A stretch of DNA of 64,000 nt from Acanthacorydalis orientalis (GCA_034766995.1 CM068318.1:2921501-2985500), one strand, 5' to 3'; shown: positions 21,486 through 36,049, counted from the first letter of the stretch. Translations and numbers: made by a program. Notes: a model not told the origin generated them from the sequence alone.

Positions 21486-22984
21486 TTATAATATTATAAA
21501 GACTTCATTTAAAAAAAAAAAATGACTGAGAAGATGAAAATGATTATCAATATTTTATATTATTATTATTATTTTATTCTGTGAACTACAGAGAAATATT
21601 TACAAAAGAAACTACGACATGAAAATTTAAAACGTGCTCGTTTAATACAACAATGACCAATCGTTTCTATAAAATAGGGTAAAAGTAATTATTGTCAATT
21701 AGTTTGTGAGTGAAACATGTAAGAATTATAACTAGTAATAAACATCAAACTTGAATTTCCAAAACGAAAAAATAAAGAAACGATTAATATGCATTAAAAA
21801 TGAAATGTCCTTAAATTACTAATTAATTAATTTACTAAGCGAAGTTTTCATTTTCATTACACGTTCTTCTCCTCTCACATATAAATAAAAATCTGAAAAA
21901 CTTGGTTCCAGTTTTGTTCGGAGTGAATGATAAATAAAATTCATACTAATTACTAGGCATTCAATTATGCTGATTATTATAGTTTGAATAATGTTTTTTG
22001 TACTTTGAAACTACACATAATAACACCCCTGTTCAGGATAAGGTCATCATTATTCTGTTTCCTTTGAAAAATAATTTTAAATCTATTGCAAATTCTACAC
22101 TTTAGTCGTTCACTAAATGTGGGTATAAAAGAAAGGAATGGTTATAAGGTGTAATTATCGTCTTTATTTGACTATTTTTTTAAATTTTATAATAAACTCG
22201 ATTTATTATAAAAGCGATTTACTATTATGATGAATAGAGTTTAAGAATCTTTTATGTCGAATACTTCATTAGACAAATTTAATAAAATATAATTTATATA
22301 TGAGGATAACACGTTCTAATGAGCTACATACAATCTGTAGCCCGTGAATTATCCAACCCCTAGCCTAGGGTGTGTGATTACTAATATTAAACGTTACTGA
22401 TGTCGGTAAAATCGATCGAAAAAACTTGGAACGCAGTGTTAACTGGAAATTTTCATTCATAATCTTGGGTTTCGTGTTTATCAGTACTAAAATGCTGGCA
22501 GTCGACTACATTCGAGTAGATTTTTATCATTTTCTTTTACTACCTCCTAAATTTAATTTACATAATTCAATTTCGGACGTACGGAGAATGCATATACCGG
22601 CCGCACTTCCCTGTTCATCAGCGGTAAATGTGCGGTGTCTTTTCGCCACCGGTAAAAATAAAATTTCCATTCTAATAAATTCCGTCTATATGTGTAATTC
22701 AATTATATTAATTCGATTAAGTCGTAATTGATGGAATCTTTGTTATTATACAACAAAGACGTTTCCTGCTCGCAGCAATTAAGTTCTTTAAGATCTTAAA
22801 AGCATTTTTGAATTGTGTGAAATTATGAAACGAGAAATAATGGTTTCATTCTTGTAAAATATTTTCAAACAGAACGTATAATGTAATTGAAACTTTTATA
22901 AATAATATTTCTCGACAGCTGTGATATATTTTTGGGTGTTCAATTCAGAAATGTAATCATAATCTCGGCTACAGTTTCTTTATG

Positions 22985-23335
22985 ACTGGAATCCTGAAAA
23001 ACGTCGGTCAAAAAAAACACATAAAAACATTTCTGATCAAAAATATTCAATGAATCGTCATTTTTCATTTTCGATTGTTTCTTATACAAAATTTAGATGG
23101 AGATGCTATCAAACTATCAAGACACAGAACAATCTCTTTATTGTACCCTGACTGAATTTACTGCACCTTAACATTTTGATGATGATAAGATAAATGTATC
23201 GTAATTGAAAAACACATAATCAACAATAATGATTTATTGAAACATTTTGACTATAAAAATATTTCATTTTTGTGGGGTGGAGAAAGAATTCATTTGTGAA
23301 AATGAATTTAACCACAATGCCACAACTGTATTGTG
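22985..23335. mobile_element. Foldback MITE-like copy
   Basis: Contains CTGATCAAAAATATTCAATG on the left and ATTTATTGAAACATTTTGAC, then GAAAGAATTCATTTGTGAAA, on the right. Same family as 57405-57615. Confidence 0.6.
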
Positions 23336-24260
23336 GCATCCGAAATTGTACATTTTAGAGGTCATATTAGGTTACATATTTTCAAGTCCATGCACCCTGA
23401 ATTGATTCAAATTTTATTTATTGTACAATATAATATATTGAAAAACATTCCCAATATATTTTTTAAAAATATAAAACCGTGGTTCATTCAATAACTCCGA
23501 GTGATAGAGAAAATCAGAATGCATGTTCGAATTCACTATAAAAAAAATACTATAAAGAGTATACAATTTGACTAAGAACAGGTATTTGTTTGTTGTGTAG
23601 TGTTAAATAATTTATTGAGGTTATCTACACGCGTTACTCTTTCCCCGTTTTAATAAATATTTAATATAGACAACATACCGTAAATAAATAATAAAATTAT
23701 TTATGCGCTGTACGGAACGCCGTCCAATCCGTTCAACACATCAGCGCACACGAACGCCGAAATTTCCATCGGGTTATGAAATTTAATTCCATAAATCAGA
23801 GCGTACGTGTAGTGACAATATAATATCTTGTTATAAATGATGAACGACAGATTACTGACATTGTATTGCGCTTTTCGTATATTCCTGAACCCGTGTAATT
23901 TAAATACTGATTAAAGTTCCGGTAACGTATAGCTTACTAAACGTTTATGAAAATTACCGTATGCTAAATCACACTACATCCTATACTTAATGCTACAACA
24001 TCGTCACGTAAGTTAATTATTGAAGTTATAATTGTACCGTCTGCGGAATATTAAAGTTCAAAACGAAATTATCCACTCGTCTTAAAAATAACTCAAGACG
24101 CTCGCGAATTAATTTTTATAAATTTGTAATAACTGAAATTTCAGCGAGGAATTAACAAGTGTGCGAGAACGAACGACGTGCGGCTTCTTAGAAAGTTTGT
24201 CGGTGTAATTACTTAAAAATAAATTAAAATACATTAACTCAGAAAAACTTTAAATTAATA

Positions 24261-24262
<2 letters not shown>

Positions 24263-24343
<81 letters not shown>
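24263..24343. repeat. (TA)n microsatellite, one interruption
   Basis: 81 bases with a single phase break at about 24309. Confidence 0.97.
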
Positions 24344-24351
<8 letters not shown>

Positions 24352-25740
24352 TAAAATTATTTAAATGTATTCAAATTCGTTTAGAATAAATATTTTCAGT
24401 ATGATTTTATTACAGAATAAACAAAGAATGTAAGACATGTCTTATTATCTGAATAAATGAATCTATAGATCACCTAGTAAATTGGCTTAAGAATTTAACT
24501 ACTGACACACTTTTTTTAAACACCTTACGATACAATAAAAAATTAATCGTTTGTCTTCACATTCGCACGCATCAGCATTAAATTATAAATGCTTTTCTGT
24601 TAGAACCACATCGTCTAAGGTGTCTTAGTATATTAAAAAGATATTCGTATCAACACAAATAAAAACCAGATGAAAAAGAAACGAGTGCGATTCAAAAATG
24701 ACCAAAGAATGTGTGAAATATCTCAAATAACATAGATTTTTTCTGTATCGAATGTTCAAAAGATTGAGTATATTAAAATGTGATGAAAATTACAATTTTA
24801 AATCATAATTAATCGATTATTGTGAAAATCATATAATTCGTATTTAAGTCTAAACAATTTTAACTAGAAACAGATTATCAAGGATGCGAAATGTATAAAG
24901 ATGACCTAATTAAAACAATATAATAAAATAATCGTTTACGTTATCGAAAGTCAACTAAGATTCATCTGCATTACTTTTCCTAAATAACAGACAATAATTT
25001 AAATCTATTTAAATCACTTTTAAAAAGAAACAAACAAACTAAATGTTAGATCCACGAATGAACTTGCATGCCACAAAATGTTCTAATTAAAATACCTTGT
25101 ATTATTTTTAAATATTTTATAAAAATAATACACCTGGTTAGGATGAATCAAATCTTGATTCAGGATCTTGTTTATTATTTTCATGCTAAATTAGATACCA
25201 CACATAAGTCGGTTAATTTTAATATTTATCTTTAATAAAAGCATATATTTGCTTTTCTGATGTTTTTAAATCGTTAGACCATGTGAAACATTTTTTGTGC
25301 AGATCTAGACATTTTTCATTTTTCCTTTATTTATTAATCATTGATCTGGCAGTTTCGAGTTATGAACTTTATGTTTGATACAAAGGTATGTGCCACATAA
25401 ACCATATGACAGGAATGTTCATTCTTGTTTCGTTTAAGGGTTCTTTTGTTGGGTCATTTTTGGTTTAAAAATTACTATACATTTTGAAAAACGCACTATT
25501 AGATTTTTGAAAGTGAATCGTAAACAACTGTTGGATTTCTGATAACCACAGTGTCATACAATAACTATGATATAGTTAGAGATTATTTCAGTGTGAAAAT
25601 AGTTATAAACACGTTTAATATCGTTTTATTTAATAAATCTCAAAGAAATCGAATTAAATATTGTAGTATAAATTTAATAATTTTCAAAGAATAAATACAA
25701 AAAACACGAAAATACTTTTAGAACCATGGCTTGATTCATT

Positions 25741-25850
25741 TTCATAAGTTAATTATTTTCCACTCCTCGATAAACCAAAAAAGTTTTTTTTTTATTAGAA
25801 AAAAAATTATGTAGTTTATGGATGAGTGGAAAAATTTATTTTCGAAAGAA
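25741..25850. mobile_element. Short foldback copy
   Basis: TTATTTTCCACTCCTCGATA at 25751 pairs with the inverted TTATGGATGAGTGGAAAAAT at about 25818-25837. The arms resemble the outer arms of the foldback family. Confidence 0.5.
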
Positions 25851-26742
25851 TGAAAAAGCATTTTTAAACATATGTGAAAGGTCTGATAACAATTATCAAT
25901 ATCTAATGATACAATTATATTTCTATTGTAAAATGTCAGTGTACTGATTTATATATTAAAAATAATAATATTATGATTCATGGAGATTTTTTTTCGTTAT
26001 CAAAAAATGTTTATCTGTACATCTACAGACATCTTTAAAATAAAAACATGAATCACTCAGATGTAATTAAGTGTAAGTCATTATTTTTTTTATTGGCTTA
26101 TCGAATGTTTTGATAAACAACGCAGTTATAATTCTGTATTGTGTATTTATTATATGCTGTATATTAAGAAATTTATTAACTGATGACAGTCTTTTTAAGA
26201 TTTCAAATTTATTTATTATACTTATTAATTTATAAACGTAGAAGATATTTTTTTTACAAAACTGATTTATACTGATTGACTTCTAAACTCATATAAATCT
26301 TTTAAAAAATGTACTGTACAAAACGAAAAAAATTAAATTCTTATACAAACAGTTCATACATTTTTGAATATTTTTTTGTTATTTCAAAAATGTTTATACA
26401 TATGTGTATATAGATTGCTTCACACTATGCGTGTCTCTCAAAAAATATTTATTACACAAAATTAAAAAAAATACAATTTTTATAAACGAAATTCATAGAT
26501 TTTATAACATTAGAGATTTATTTTCTGAAATTTAACAGAATAACTTTCATGCATAATAAAAACCTATGTTACAGATATCTTTTAAATATGTATAACCATT
26601 GTTTATGATAATATGTATTTTTAATTACATATTATCAGAAGTATTTATACTTGAGATAAAAATGATATTTGAATAACAAAAACACTTTTATTATCAATAA
26701 AGATTATAAATCTATGTATAATTATAATTATATATCCATACA

Positions 26743-26748
<6 letters not shown>

Positions 26749-26797
<49 letters not shown>
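26749..26797. repeat. (TA)n microsatellite
   Basis: Continuous TA run. Confidence 0.96.
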
Positions 26798-26800
<3 letters not shown>

Positions 26801-27846
26801 TGTAAGTATGTATACTCAATAAATTTACTGAAAAAAATCAGACAAGAAATACATTTATCTGTATATTTTTATCCGTGTTTATTTCAATATAACATCTATA
26901 CAGAAAGAAAATACTTCCTGACATTATTATTATGCTCTCTCAATACGAAAGTTTGGAAAGAATCCAAAGAAAACAAAGAAATATCCTACATATATACATA
27001 CATTTGTATGAAAATCCGATGATTTAAAAAGATATTCATTGTTTGAAAATATTTATCACATTTCAGCTATAACAAAGATTGAGCTGCTTTGCAATATAAA
27101 TAATATACAAGAGACAATATATAAATAAGGATGATCTGTGAAAAAATCGATCAAAGATATAAATTACTGTATTTTTAATAGAACCGTATTTACTTTTAAT
27201 ATAGTTAATTTTATGTTCTAGTTTGGTCCGGAAAAAACATTTGGTTCTGGTCTTGGTCTGGAAAAAACATTGTTATTTTGGGGAAGAGGATGCAGATAAT
27301 GTCCTGATTTTATTTCATAGAAAAATGGTTATTTGAATATTAGATACCATCAATGCATGGACTAAAAAACCATTGAAACCGTAACAAATGAAATCTGAAT
27401 TCATAGCAAATCGTACAGAATTCGATTTTCATATATTTGACTTTAAAAAAAATATTAGATGCATTCTGATGCTAAAAATGACAAAATACTGGACATTCGT
27501 ACTTTATCTAATTAAAAGAATGAGATAAGATTACAGAGAACAATTCTGTCAGCATCAATGTGCAAAATTACTTCAGTAACATATAATGGAGTTACATATT
27601 AACGATCCATCATGTTTATTGAAAATATTATGAAAAAATCTTGTACGAAAAGGACAAAAATATCAACAATTCCAATAATTAATACTAAAGTAATACGGAA
27701 AAAATATGAAAAATTTTCCTGGTAAGTCGATTACAAATAAATTAAAATATGAGATTAATCGATTAGGTAAATACACACACTTTAATTGAACTATGTGTGA
27801 CTTTTGTCACGTAATGTCATTTATATATCTATACACATATACACTC

Positions 27847-27849
<3 letters not shown>

Positions 27850-27894
<45 letters not shown>

Positions 27895-27900
27895 ATGTGT
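27850..27900. repeat. (TA)n(TG)n microsatellite
   Basis: TA run followed by TG run. Confidence 0.95.
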
Positions 27901-30748
27901 GCGTGCCCGTGTGTTATGGATGTGTGCACTTATTACCGTTTAATATTTAATTTATCTTCCGAAGTAATTACGAGACGCCGCAAAAGTGAAACAGGTTGAT
28001 GTTAACTACTACTTGTTATTTTTTCATTATTGTCGGAGCGAAACCTTCCAAGAAAATTGACACTGAGGTCAATCAATGAGGCCTGACTGGGACTTGTCAT
28101 TAAATACGACGGTATTTATGAGATGTCACGGTTACTACAATGCGTTCACCTACTGATCTTTAAATAAACCACTTAGATTCGTATAAATAATTTCGTCGGC
28201 CGCATTAAAACACAACGCACCAATGCAGTTTAACAGATTGTTAACATTTCAATCGAAAAACTGTATTCTCATTGAAATGACAATGCAGTGATATAATTCG
28301 TACTCGAACGAAAAGAAAAACAGAAACATTTAAAAAAAGTGTTATACTTGAAATTAAACACGGAAAAGATTTTTACACACCTGCGCATGTAAAAGCGAAT
28401 GTTTGTTTGTCACCAGACACATATACATAAATTTGTTGTAATGTTTCTAAATATACAACCACTATTATGTATCTACACATTTTCTATGAATTTTTTATGT
28501 AGTTAAACGCGTCGATATAAAAAAAGTGAAACATCGATATAATATTCAATAACGATCCATACATAAATAATATAATTTATTAAAAAAACGTGTTTTTTGT
28601 TAATACGAATCATTATTTTATTTTTAAAAGTCTGCATTGGGATCTAAATTTAAAAAATTATAATAGATTCATTAAAAACGAATAAACGATGTACAAACGA
28701 AGCGTTGTAGTACAGACGGTCCCCTTTTCAGAACGTGCTTCTAAAAATAGGTTAAAAATAATGATATTGTATCGTTTAGTTATCTATAAGAAACGCTCCT
28801 GATTGAACTTACCCTCCTGTGAAAGGCTGAATTTTATATTAAGTATACTATAAAGTTATACATTCAAGTTTTATTTTTACGCATTAAAAATGTAACTAGT
28901 ATGTTTGAATGCAATGAAAAAAGTTCCATATGAAAAATATTAATGTTTCAGTATATATAAATTCTTGTAATCAGTAATGGATGATTTAACACAAAAAAGG
29001 CAAAGAAATTCAAAAAAGCTACTATTAAAATGGTCAATTATTAATTATAGAATTTTCGTATCAGACAGTAAAGAGAGAAATTTAATTTGTGCAGCACTGA
29101 GAAATTTCTATACAAAATATAATCAATTTAAAAAAAATCACACAGATTAATTGTCTATTTTTACATTTACGATCTCTCCTGTTCACTTATTACACTTGTG
29201 GTTCGTTCTGGTAAATCGCGGATGTGCAATTATCTGTTTAAGATCCAGTTAATAAATTAGATATCTTGTTAATAAACACCATTTCTTGTTATAGTTTATG
29301 TCATTACACTATTAGTGCTTTTACGAAAAGTGCCAGGCACTAGGCCTATGACTTTCGACTCAGAAAAAGAGATAACAGTGGAGTTTGCTTTACAAAACCA
29401 AGGAAGATCAACAGGCTGGAGACTCTTCTTTCCTACCGGCCCGTGATTATTACAAAAAAAAGAAAACACAATTTATAAACAAGCTACTTGTTGAAAACTG
29501 GTCAAGAGTGGAAACCAATCACGGCAGGTAAAAACTCGAATGGTTCACCAGGATCAAGATCACCAAGATAATCTTGTACAGAAGATCGAGTATAATTAAT
29601 GGAGACTGTATGAAGAGGAGAGTCTACGAAGAACTAAAATGAAAAGTATAAAAGGAACTGTATTACACAATATAGTTTTAAAATTTTTGCAAAACTAATT
29701 TAGTTAAATACATTTTTCATTCATTCCCCAAACCGTAGAAAATTTTCTGATCAAAATATTTAATTATGGATTACTGATCAGTTGACTATTGCGAATTTTG
29801 ACAGTGATCCAATAATTCTCGGATCTCTAAGGTACAGAAAAATGTTTCACCAGAAAAGGAAATAACATTTTTGTGTACAATTCTTTTATAATTTATGGAA
29901 TAAACGGAAAATTAATTTATGAAAAAAACTGTTTTCATAAAAATCTAAAAAGGTTGTCGAAATGAACAAAAATTCATTCAAATCATCAAAAATGGTTTGA
30001 AATATGTAACAATAAACATTTTGTCGATTAATTGAACATATAATGAAAACATTTGTTCACGAATAACGAAACCTTCTCTATTTTTTTAATTGGAAAAAAA
30101 TCAATATGTGTAAATCTTTATTTCATATCAAAGAATTGATTAAATTGATTTTTCATATATTATGTTCGATTATTCGACTAGAAAGTATGAACAGAATCTA
30201 TTTCGTGCAAAGATCAAATAAAGACTTTATATGTTATCCCAATTAATTAATTAATAAAAAAAACACACAAATATCGCCACTTCAATACTCATTTGTAACA
30301 AAAATATTATTTATATGTAAATAAAAAAATAATACTAAAGACATCAGTAAATGAGTTAATTTTTTAACTAATTTATTCACTGCCGGTGTCCGCCGTACAC
30401 TCAAAGTGTTAATAAATATAATAATATTTGAATTTACGGCAGGCCACCTCTCACAGCAATATAACTTCGAGGAATATTGGTTGAACGGCTCTGATGTTAT
30501 AATAAAGCTATATGAATATTAAATTGTTTAGTTAAACAATGTAAACAATAACTGTATACATGCAAATTTATTCCATAGGGACAGTAATTCAATAATGAAT
30601 AATTAGAGTTTGTATGTACGAGAATATATTACTTTTTCAAATGTTCCACTTTTATCTTCATAAATTTAGTATATATTAATGTCAATTAATATTATTTCCC
30701 GTTCTCGTATTTTTTTAATATCAAATCTTATTAAATATACGTATATTC

Positions 30749-30779
<31 letters not shown>
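30749..30779. repeat. (CT)n(TA)n microsatellite
   Basis: CT dinucleotides passing into TA. Confidence 0.94.
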
Positions 30780-31161
30780 CATATAATATGTTTACAGTGC
30801 TTGTAATCAATTAAGAAATTAATAATTTATTTTACGCTAGTGTGCACTAATATACGTATGTAAAAGGATGTAAATATGAATCGGTCTAATTTAATATGTA
30901 TAAAAGCAGATGTCAAGGAGTGATTAAAGTAATTATTAATTCTGTAAGTAATTACAAGTACTGCACATGTACGTACGTTTGTTTGTAAATATACTGACTG
31001 AACGCAGAAATACATTTAAAGAAAAACATTTATATGTTCATTCAGCTTTGTAAAAGTAATAGTTTGATGTGAACATTCACAGTCATCGGACAACACACTC
31101 ACTCAGGTTGAACTTTTTTAAATATTTTATTTAATGCTTACAGATGAAATTATTTGTCAGG

Positions 31162-31647
31162 TGCACAAATTAATTCGGACCCTTTCTTTATAGAAAATTA
31201 ACGATTTTCTGAAAAATCGAATCCATTCCAATCCTCAAAATATCACCTCACAACTTTGCTCCATCTGATATAGATGTGACTGACAAATCCCTTATCGAAA
31301 AAGAAATGGCGGATTTGAGTCGATGAAGTCGTAATGCATTTTCGGATCTCTTCCACTATTTTAGGATTTTTGCATGTTTTTTGCATCACAACACTTTTCC
31401 TACAAACTTAACAAATTATTTTTGCAGTTTCGGTAACATTTTTTCAATAAGGATGTGAAAAGTATGTAATGCCTAATATGCTGCTTTTCGGACGCCATCA
31501 CTACAGTTTTGTGAGTTATGCCAACTGTTTGACTAATATATATTGTGTTTTTAAATTCTAAGGTTGGCACTTCAAAATCCTAAAACGACGAGAAAATATT
31601 TTAACTTAAAACAAAGTTATGATTGATTCAATTAATTAATTTTTACA
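31162..31647. mobile_element. Mariner-derived non-autonomous element, copy 1
   Basis: The ends read TGCACAAATTAATTCGG and, inverted, TGTAAAAATTAATTAATTG. The interior aligns with copies at 49925-50420 and 55857-56367. About 490 bp, too short for a full transposase; the frame is broken. Confidence 0.75.
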
Positions 31648-32006
31648 CCTAATATTTATTAAATTATAAAATTCTATTTTACTTAATTACGATGAAATGA
31701 TTGTAAGAACTGAAAAAAAATGTTTTCATTGTTTTATTTTATTTTATTTTTGCAGTATTTATAATTGATGAATTTATGATAATCACTTCAATAATTGTGA
31801 ATAAAAAATCCACTGAAAATATTCAAGAACTGATAGAAGAAGGGAATTAATAAAAATAAAGATACAGTTCTTTATTTGAATTCCTATTTGCATAATTTCT
31901 AACGGATGTATATTTTGTAATACTTTTAAATAAAATAAATTGTGTAATTGCATGGAACCTTCATTGCATCTTACATATTCTTCAATCCTTGCATATTTCT
32001 ATTATC

Positions 32007-32013
<7 letters not shown>

Positions 32014-32051
<38 letters not shown>
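32014..32051. repeat. (TA)n microsatellite
   Basis: Continuous TA run. Confidence 0.95.
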
Positions 32052-32056
<5 letters not shown>

Positions 32057-32164
32057 TTTATTAAATCTAAATCTGATAGACTTTATCGTAGTTATATCGA
32101 ATAATTCGTTCAAAGGATGTAATTAGTGATAAAAGAAGAAAGCATTTATATTACTAGATTTTTC

Positions 32165-32335
32165 TGAACAATGATGGTTTGAAAATGATGGAATTGCCAT
32201 CGAAATTCTCACAAACAACACTCAAGAAATGTCCAATAATAATTTACTCAACGTTTATGACGAGAAAATGTTTTGTGGTTTGTGAGATGAAAAAAGAATT
32301 CATTTGTGGATGTGAATAGCACTTACACTTCGGAT
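32165..32335. mobile_element. Foldback MITE-like remnant
   Basis: The right arm TTTGTGGTTTGTGAGATGAA followed by AGAATTCATTTGTGGATGTG matches the family right arm. The left arm is degraded. Confidence 0.45.
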
Positions 32336-33181
32336 TTCCCGTTATTATTCGTATCCAACAATCCAATATAAATTTCTTATCCTAATATCAGCCATTAATT
32401 TTCATCGAATTGCCGAATTTTCAAATAAATATTAATAGCACATTCTGACTGATAATAAACACAAATCTTGATTTATTAGACTAAAAAAATCCCAGAAATA
32501 ATTAAAGATGTTCCCTTCATACATTCTAGTCCATTCCTAGTACTCAAAATAATTTAAAAAATAATATCAGATAATCGAACAATTAAAAGATAAAAAAATA
32601 TCAAAAATAGGCTGAGAATGAAATAATCGAAATGTATGACATGAAAACTTCTGTAATATTAATATGAATATATGATATTATAAACAATAAACAACTTATA
32701 ATTCCATGAACTTCATTGGAATTAAACAAAACACTAGTTAAACTACAGTACTTATAGGACTTTCAAACAAAGTAAACCAGACAAGTTCCATTCATCCCGT
32801 CACGTCTTCTAATCTGCTTAAAGGTCAAGTCAATGTTCGATTTTTGTTCAAAACAATTCTGAATATGCGAGGAAAAACTCTGAATCAATTTATAAAAATA
32901 CATCTTCTAATAATAAGCATTTCTTATGATATTCAATTTGTATCATTTCAGTTTATTTAAGCTTTAATGTTCCAATAAAAATAATATAAAATAATTTTAT
33001 AGCTACTTGTATTTTAACCAATTTATGTGTGTTTGTGCATGTGTGTAGATGGAAAAATGATTACGAACAGAGCATAACTCGAGACGTCTACATTTTTTTC
33101 AATTTCCAGTTCGTGTTTACATGCGATTACTCGATTTGCGATCATTACTCTTGGCGTGCCGCTTAGTAAAACTGTACTTAC

Positions 33182-33270
33182 GACGAACGAAAGAAATAAA
33201 AACATACTCGACGGACAGAAACTATAAGATACGCTAGCGAATGTTCGATATTAAATGGGCGTTCCTTTCG
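33182..33270 (-). promoter_or_regulatory. Candidate first exon or promoter on the minus strand
   Basis: A less AT-rich patch ends in a strong donor, CGTC|GTAAGTACAG, on the minus strand (donor 33176-33181). An ATG at 33203-33205 gives eight codons, MFLFLSFV, in phase 0 before the donor. It could be a 5' UTR exon of endophilin A or a signal-peptide exon of an unseen gene. Confidence 0.3.
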
Positions 33271-33559
33271 AATTATAAAAAGTAATTTACTAGCTCATTA
33301 CAAGTATTATTTCGGTCGAGTTGCATCGAAAAAAATATTTGTATTTCTGTAATGAACAGCGACAATGTTCAGGATTTCAGGTTACAGTTTTCATTCATAA
33401 AAAGATTTGTATTTGTCTTTATCGTATAATTCATGATTTTATTTTCGTTATTCAATAATAAGTTTATTAAATAATCGACGATGAACACAGCCCGTAGATT
33501 CATCTCATCGATCGACTCTTATTATTTAATTTAGTGAATTCTGACAATACAGAGGGATG

Positions 33560-33840
33560 TCGAAAGCATATTGGGAATAATAAATAGATATATAAGAAAA
33601 TTTAATAGATACGAAAATAAACAGAAGTTATTGATATAATAAGAAGAGTAAATAATCTGAAATGGAAACTGACAGGACATATTTCAGGACGAAAATACAA
33701 TAAATGAACAACATAAAGTACTGACTAGGCTATATAAGATATATGAACAAGTTTAGAAAACCAAATGTATAGGTGATATAAAAATAGCAGAAAATGTACT
33801 GCAAATATCTGGAAAATAATGGATTGTTTTCATTTCATAA
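33560..33840 (+). mobile_element. Decayed non-LTR retrotransposon C-terminal fragment
   Basis: Contains a frame reading VIDIIRRVNNLKWKLTGHIS, the retrotransposon motif usually written VIERIRRLKWRWAGHIAR, followed by the terminal GKCTANIWK-like segment with stops. A (TA)n tract lies 150 bases downstream. Confidence 0.6.
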
Positions 33841-33987
33841 GAAATTCCAAAATGATTCAGAAAATCGACCCCAGACTTCATGATTCAATTTTTATAACTG
33901 ATTTTCAGGAGTGATTCAATCGTTCAAACTGGAATAAATTATAAGATATCGTCAAATAGTAGTAAATTTTTAAAAACTGAAGACAAT

Positions 33988-34024
33988 TATATATATATAT
34001 ATATATACAAGAGAAAGAAAGAGA
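33988..34024. repeat. (TA)n then GA-rich tract
   Basis: Lies about 150 bases beyond the retrotransposon fragment at 33560-33840. Confidence 0.92.
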
Positions 34025-34384
34025 GACTCTATAATAATGTAATAGAAAAAAACCACATATTAGGTGCAAATTGAAGCTCGGGCACCACAGGCACGACTAT
34101 GGTGATTAAATATATAGATTAATAAAATAAATAGCGACACATTTAAACAGAAAATAAGTACATGGGACGAAGCGTACGTTCGGATTTATTATACATTGTA
34201 ATTCGTACATGAATTGCGAATTTATACATTCGAATATTTTACGTGCAGCGTCAGGCACGTGGGCGAAAAACCCTACTAAACAGAACAGAATAAACAAGAG
34301 AGCTCCTGTACATTTGTGTAACTGTGCGCGTAGGTGTATCGATAAAAGCGAACGTTTGTACAAAAGGTCACTCACACATTTATA

Positions 34385-34388
<4 letters not shown>

Positions 34389-34425
<37 letters not shown>
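34389..34425. repeat. (TA)n microsatellite
   Basis: Followed by TATG tetramers. Confidence 0.95.
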
Positions 34426-34434
<9 letters not shown>

Positions 34435-35289
34435 AATGTATGTGAATGTGTCTGTCATTAGACGAAAGATAAAAAAAGCTCATTAAACCGTTTACACTTC
34501 GAATTATATTTTCATTGAAACATATTTGAATTATTTTTAAAGCTTCTCTCATTATCGAAACAAATGCGAATATATAGAAATATATATGCTGTTAATAAAT
34601 ATTATTTGGAGTTGTTATAATTAATTAACATTCAGGAACTGTAATTTCATTCGATCGGATCGAGTAGTAAACAAAATGTTAACATTTTAATGAAGAGACA
34701 AAATATAGACATTTTTCAATCTATCGTTATTGATATAAAGTTGTAATTTTTGTAGAAAAAGGTCAAGATACTCGATCGTTCTCTTTATCTTTCACAACGA
34801 GCAAAAACATACAACGAAGAATAAGAATGTAAATACATAATAATAAGAGAAAAGTTTGAAAATGGGGATATGTTACAAAAGAGAAAATACCTGATGGAGA
34901 AAATAAATATGCAATTAATTTGTTAAGTTTTAGTCTTTACTTAATGAAATTAAATATAGACCTTGGATGCTAAAATAATTCAGTTAATTAACTCTTTCAA
35001 CTACAGTACATTTGACTAAAAACAGCCTTAGAAGTACAAAGGCTTTGTTCAATAAACTCCTTGATGCAATCCAGTAGGCTTTGCCACTGTTTTAAGCTTC
35101 AAGTAACAATTGCCATTTGTTAGATTTCAGAACTACCAGAAGCCATCTTTTTAAGTGGTTCACAAATTATACCACCAGACCTTTGAAATGGTAGTACCAA
35201 AAATATACCACCAAGAAACTGACGGAAAAAATGGTGGTACATACGTATGCACCATCAGACACAGAGAAGATAATTATAAGGAATAAGAA

Positions 35290-35590
35290 AAAAAAAATAA
35301 AAAACATACTGGATACAATAAAGTTATTGATATAATAAGAAAAGTAAAGAGCTTGAAATGTTAATGGACGGGATATAACGAAAGACAACAGAAGAATAAC
35401 AGAAAGTGCTCTCTGAGCATCAAGATATGTATCTAGATTTTAGAAACGGACCAGTAAATAGATGAGACAAATATTGAAGAAAAAAAACACTGGAAATATA
35501 TGGAAAAGAGAAGCACGGTGTTGTTCAAATTAGATGAATTCGAAAGAGGCCTTCATCCACCAACAAGTCATGAAAGCTTCAATGCGTATG
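35290..35590 (+). mobile_element. Decayed non-LTR retrotransposon C-terminal fragment
   Basis: Close relative of the copy at 33560-33840: both share GTTATTGATATAATAAGAA and the following GTAAA...TGAAATG. The terminal segment ENTGNIWKREARCCSN-like ends next to a (TG)n run at 35587-35600. Confidence 0.6.
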
Positions 35591-35983
35591 TGTGTGTGTT
35601 TACATACATTTATATAAACAAAATAAATTAAATTCATTCCGAAAATGTCATACCGCATATTGACTGTATTCCGTTAACAATTCTGTAAACCAATTAAAAG
35701 TTATGTAACGTGTGTACTTTGTAGAGCAAATGTTATCATGTGTACTGACAGTAATCTATTTTGAGATTCTTGAATATACATTAAAAAGAGTTTACGCGAA
35801 ACGTTAATTTAAATCAACATATATTTTAATCACCAATATGAAAAACCTGTTACGGTATAACGCGAAACGTTTCTCACTTAAGTCCTGTGTTTTCATTGTT
35901 AAAATTGATTCTTCGTTTGAATATTCGCTGATAGTCGATGATGTTTTCTTTCAACATTATTTTCTATCCGTTCGTTTTATGTA

Positions 35984-35986
<3 letters not shown>

Positions 35987-36049
<63 letters not shown>
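35987..36049. repeat. (TA)n microsatellite
   Basis: 63 bases of TA. Confidence 0.97.

Larger units (their letters stand above)
21486..31161. other. Non-coding stretch
   Basis: No coding exon is recognised. It holds two foldback copies (22985, 25741) and four TA tracts. A CpG-richer patch lies at 22560-22650 and another at 23700-24190. An imperfect tandem pair of GG(A)AAAAAACATT units sits at 27228-27271. An unassigned, less AT-rich block lies at 29330-29660 and could be a decayed element. Confidence 0.5.

Noticed and set aside
22426..22731. 101-codon plus-strand frame with a hydrophobic start
   Set aside because: No recognised domain. The end of the frame is AT-driven, and no splice or promoter context supports it.
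29330..29660. Less AT-rich block suggestive of a decayed element
   Set aside because: I could not match it to a family or find inverted ends, so it is only mentioned in the gap description.
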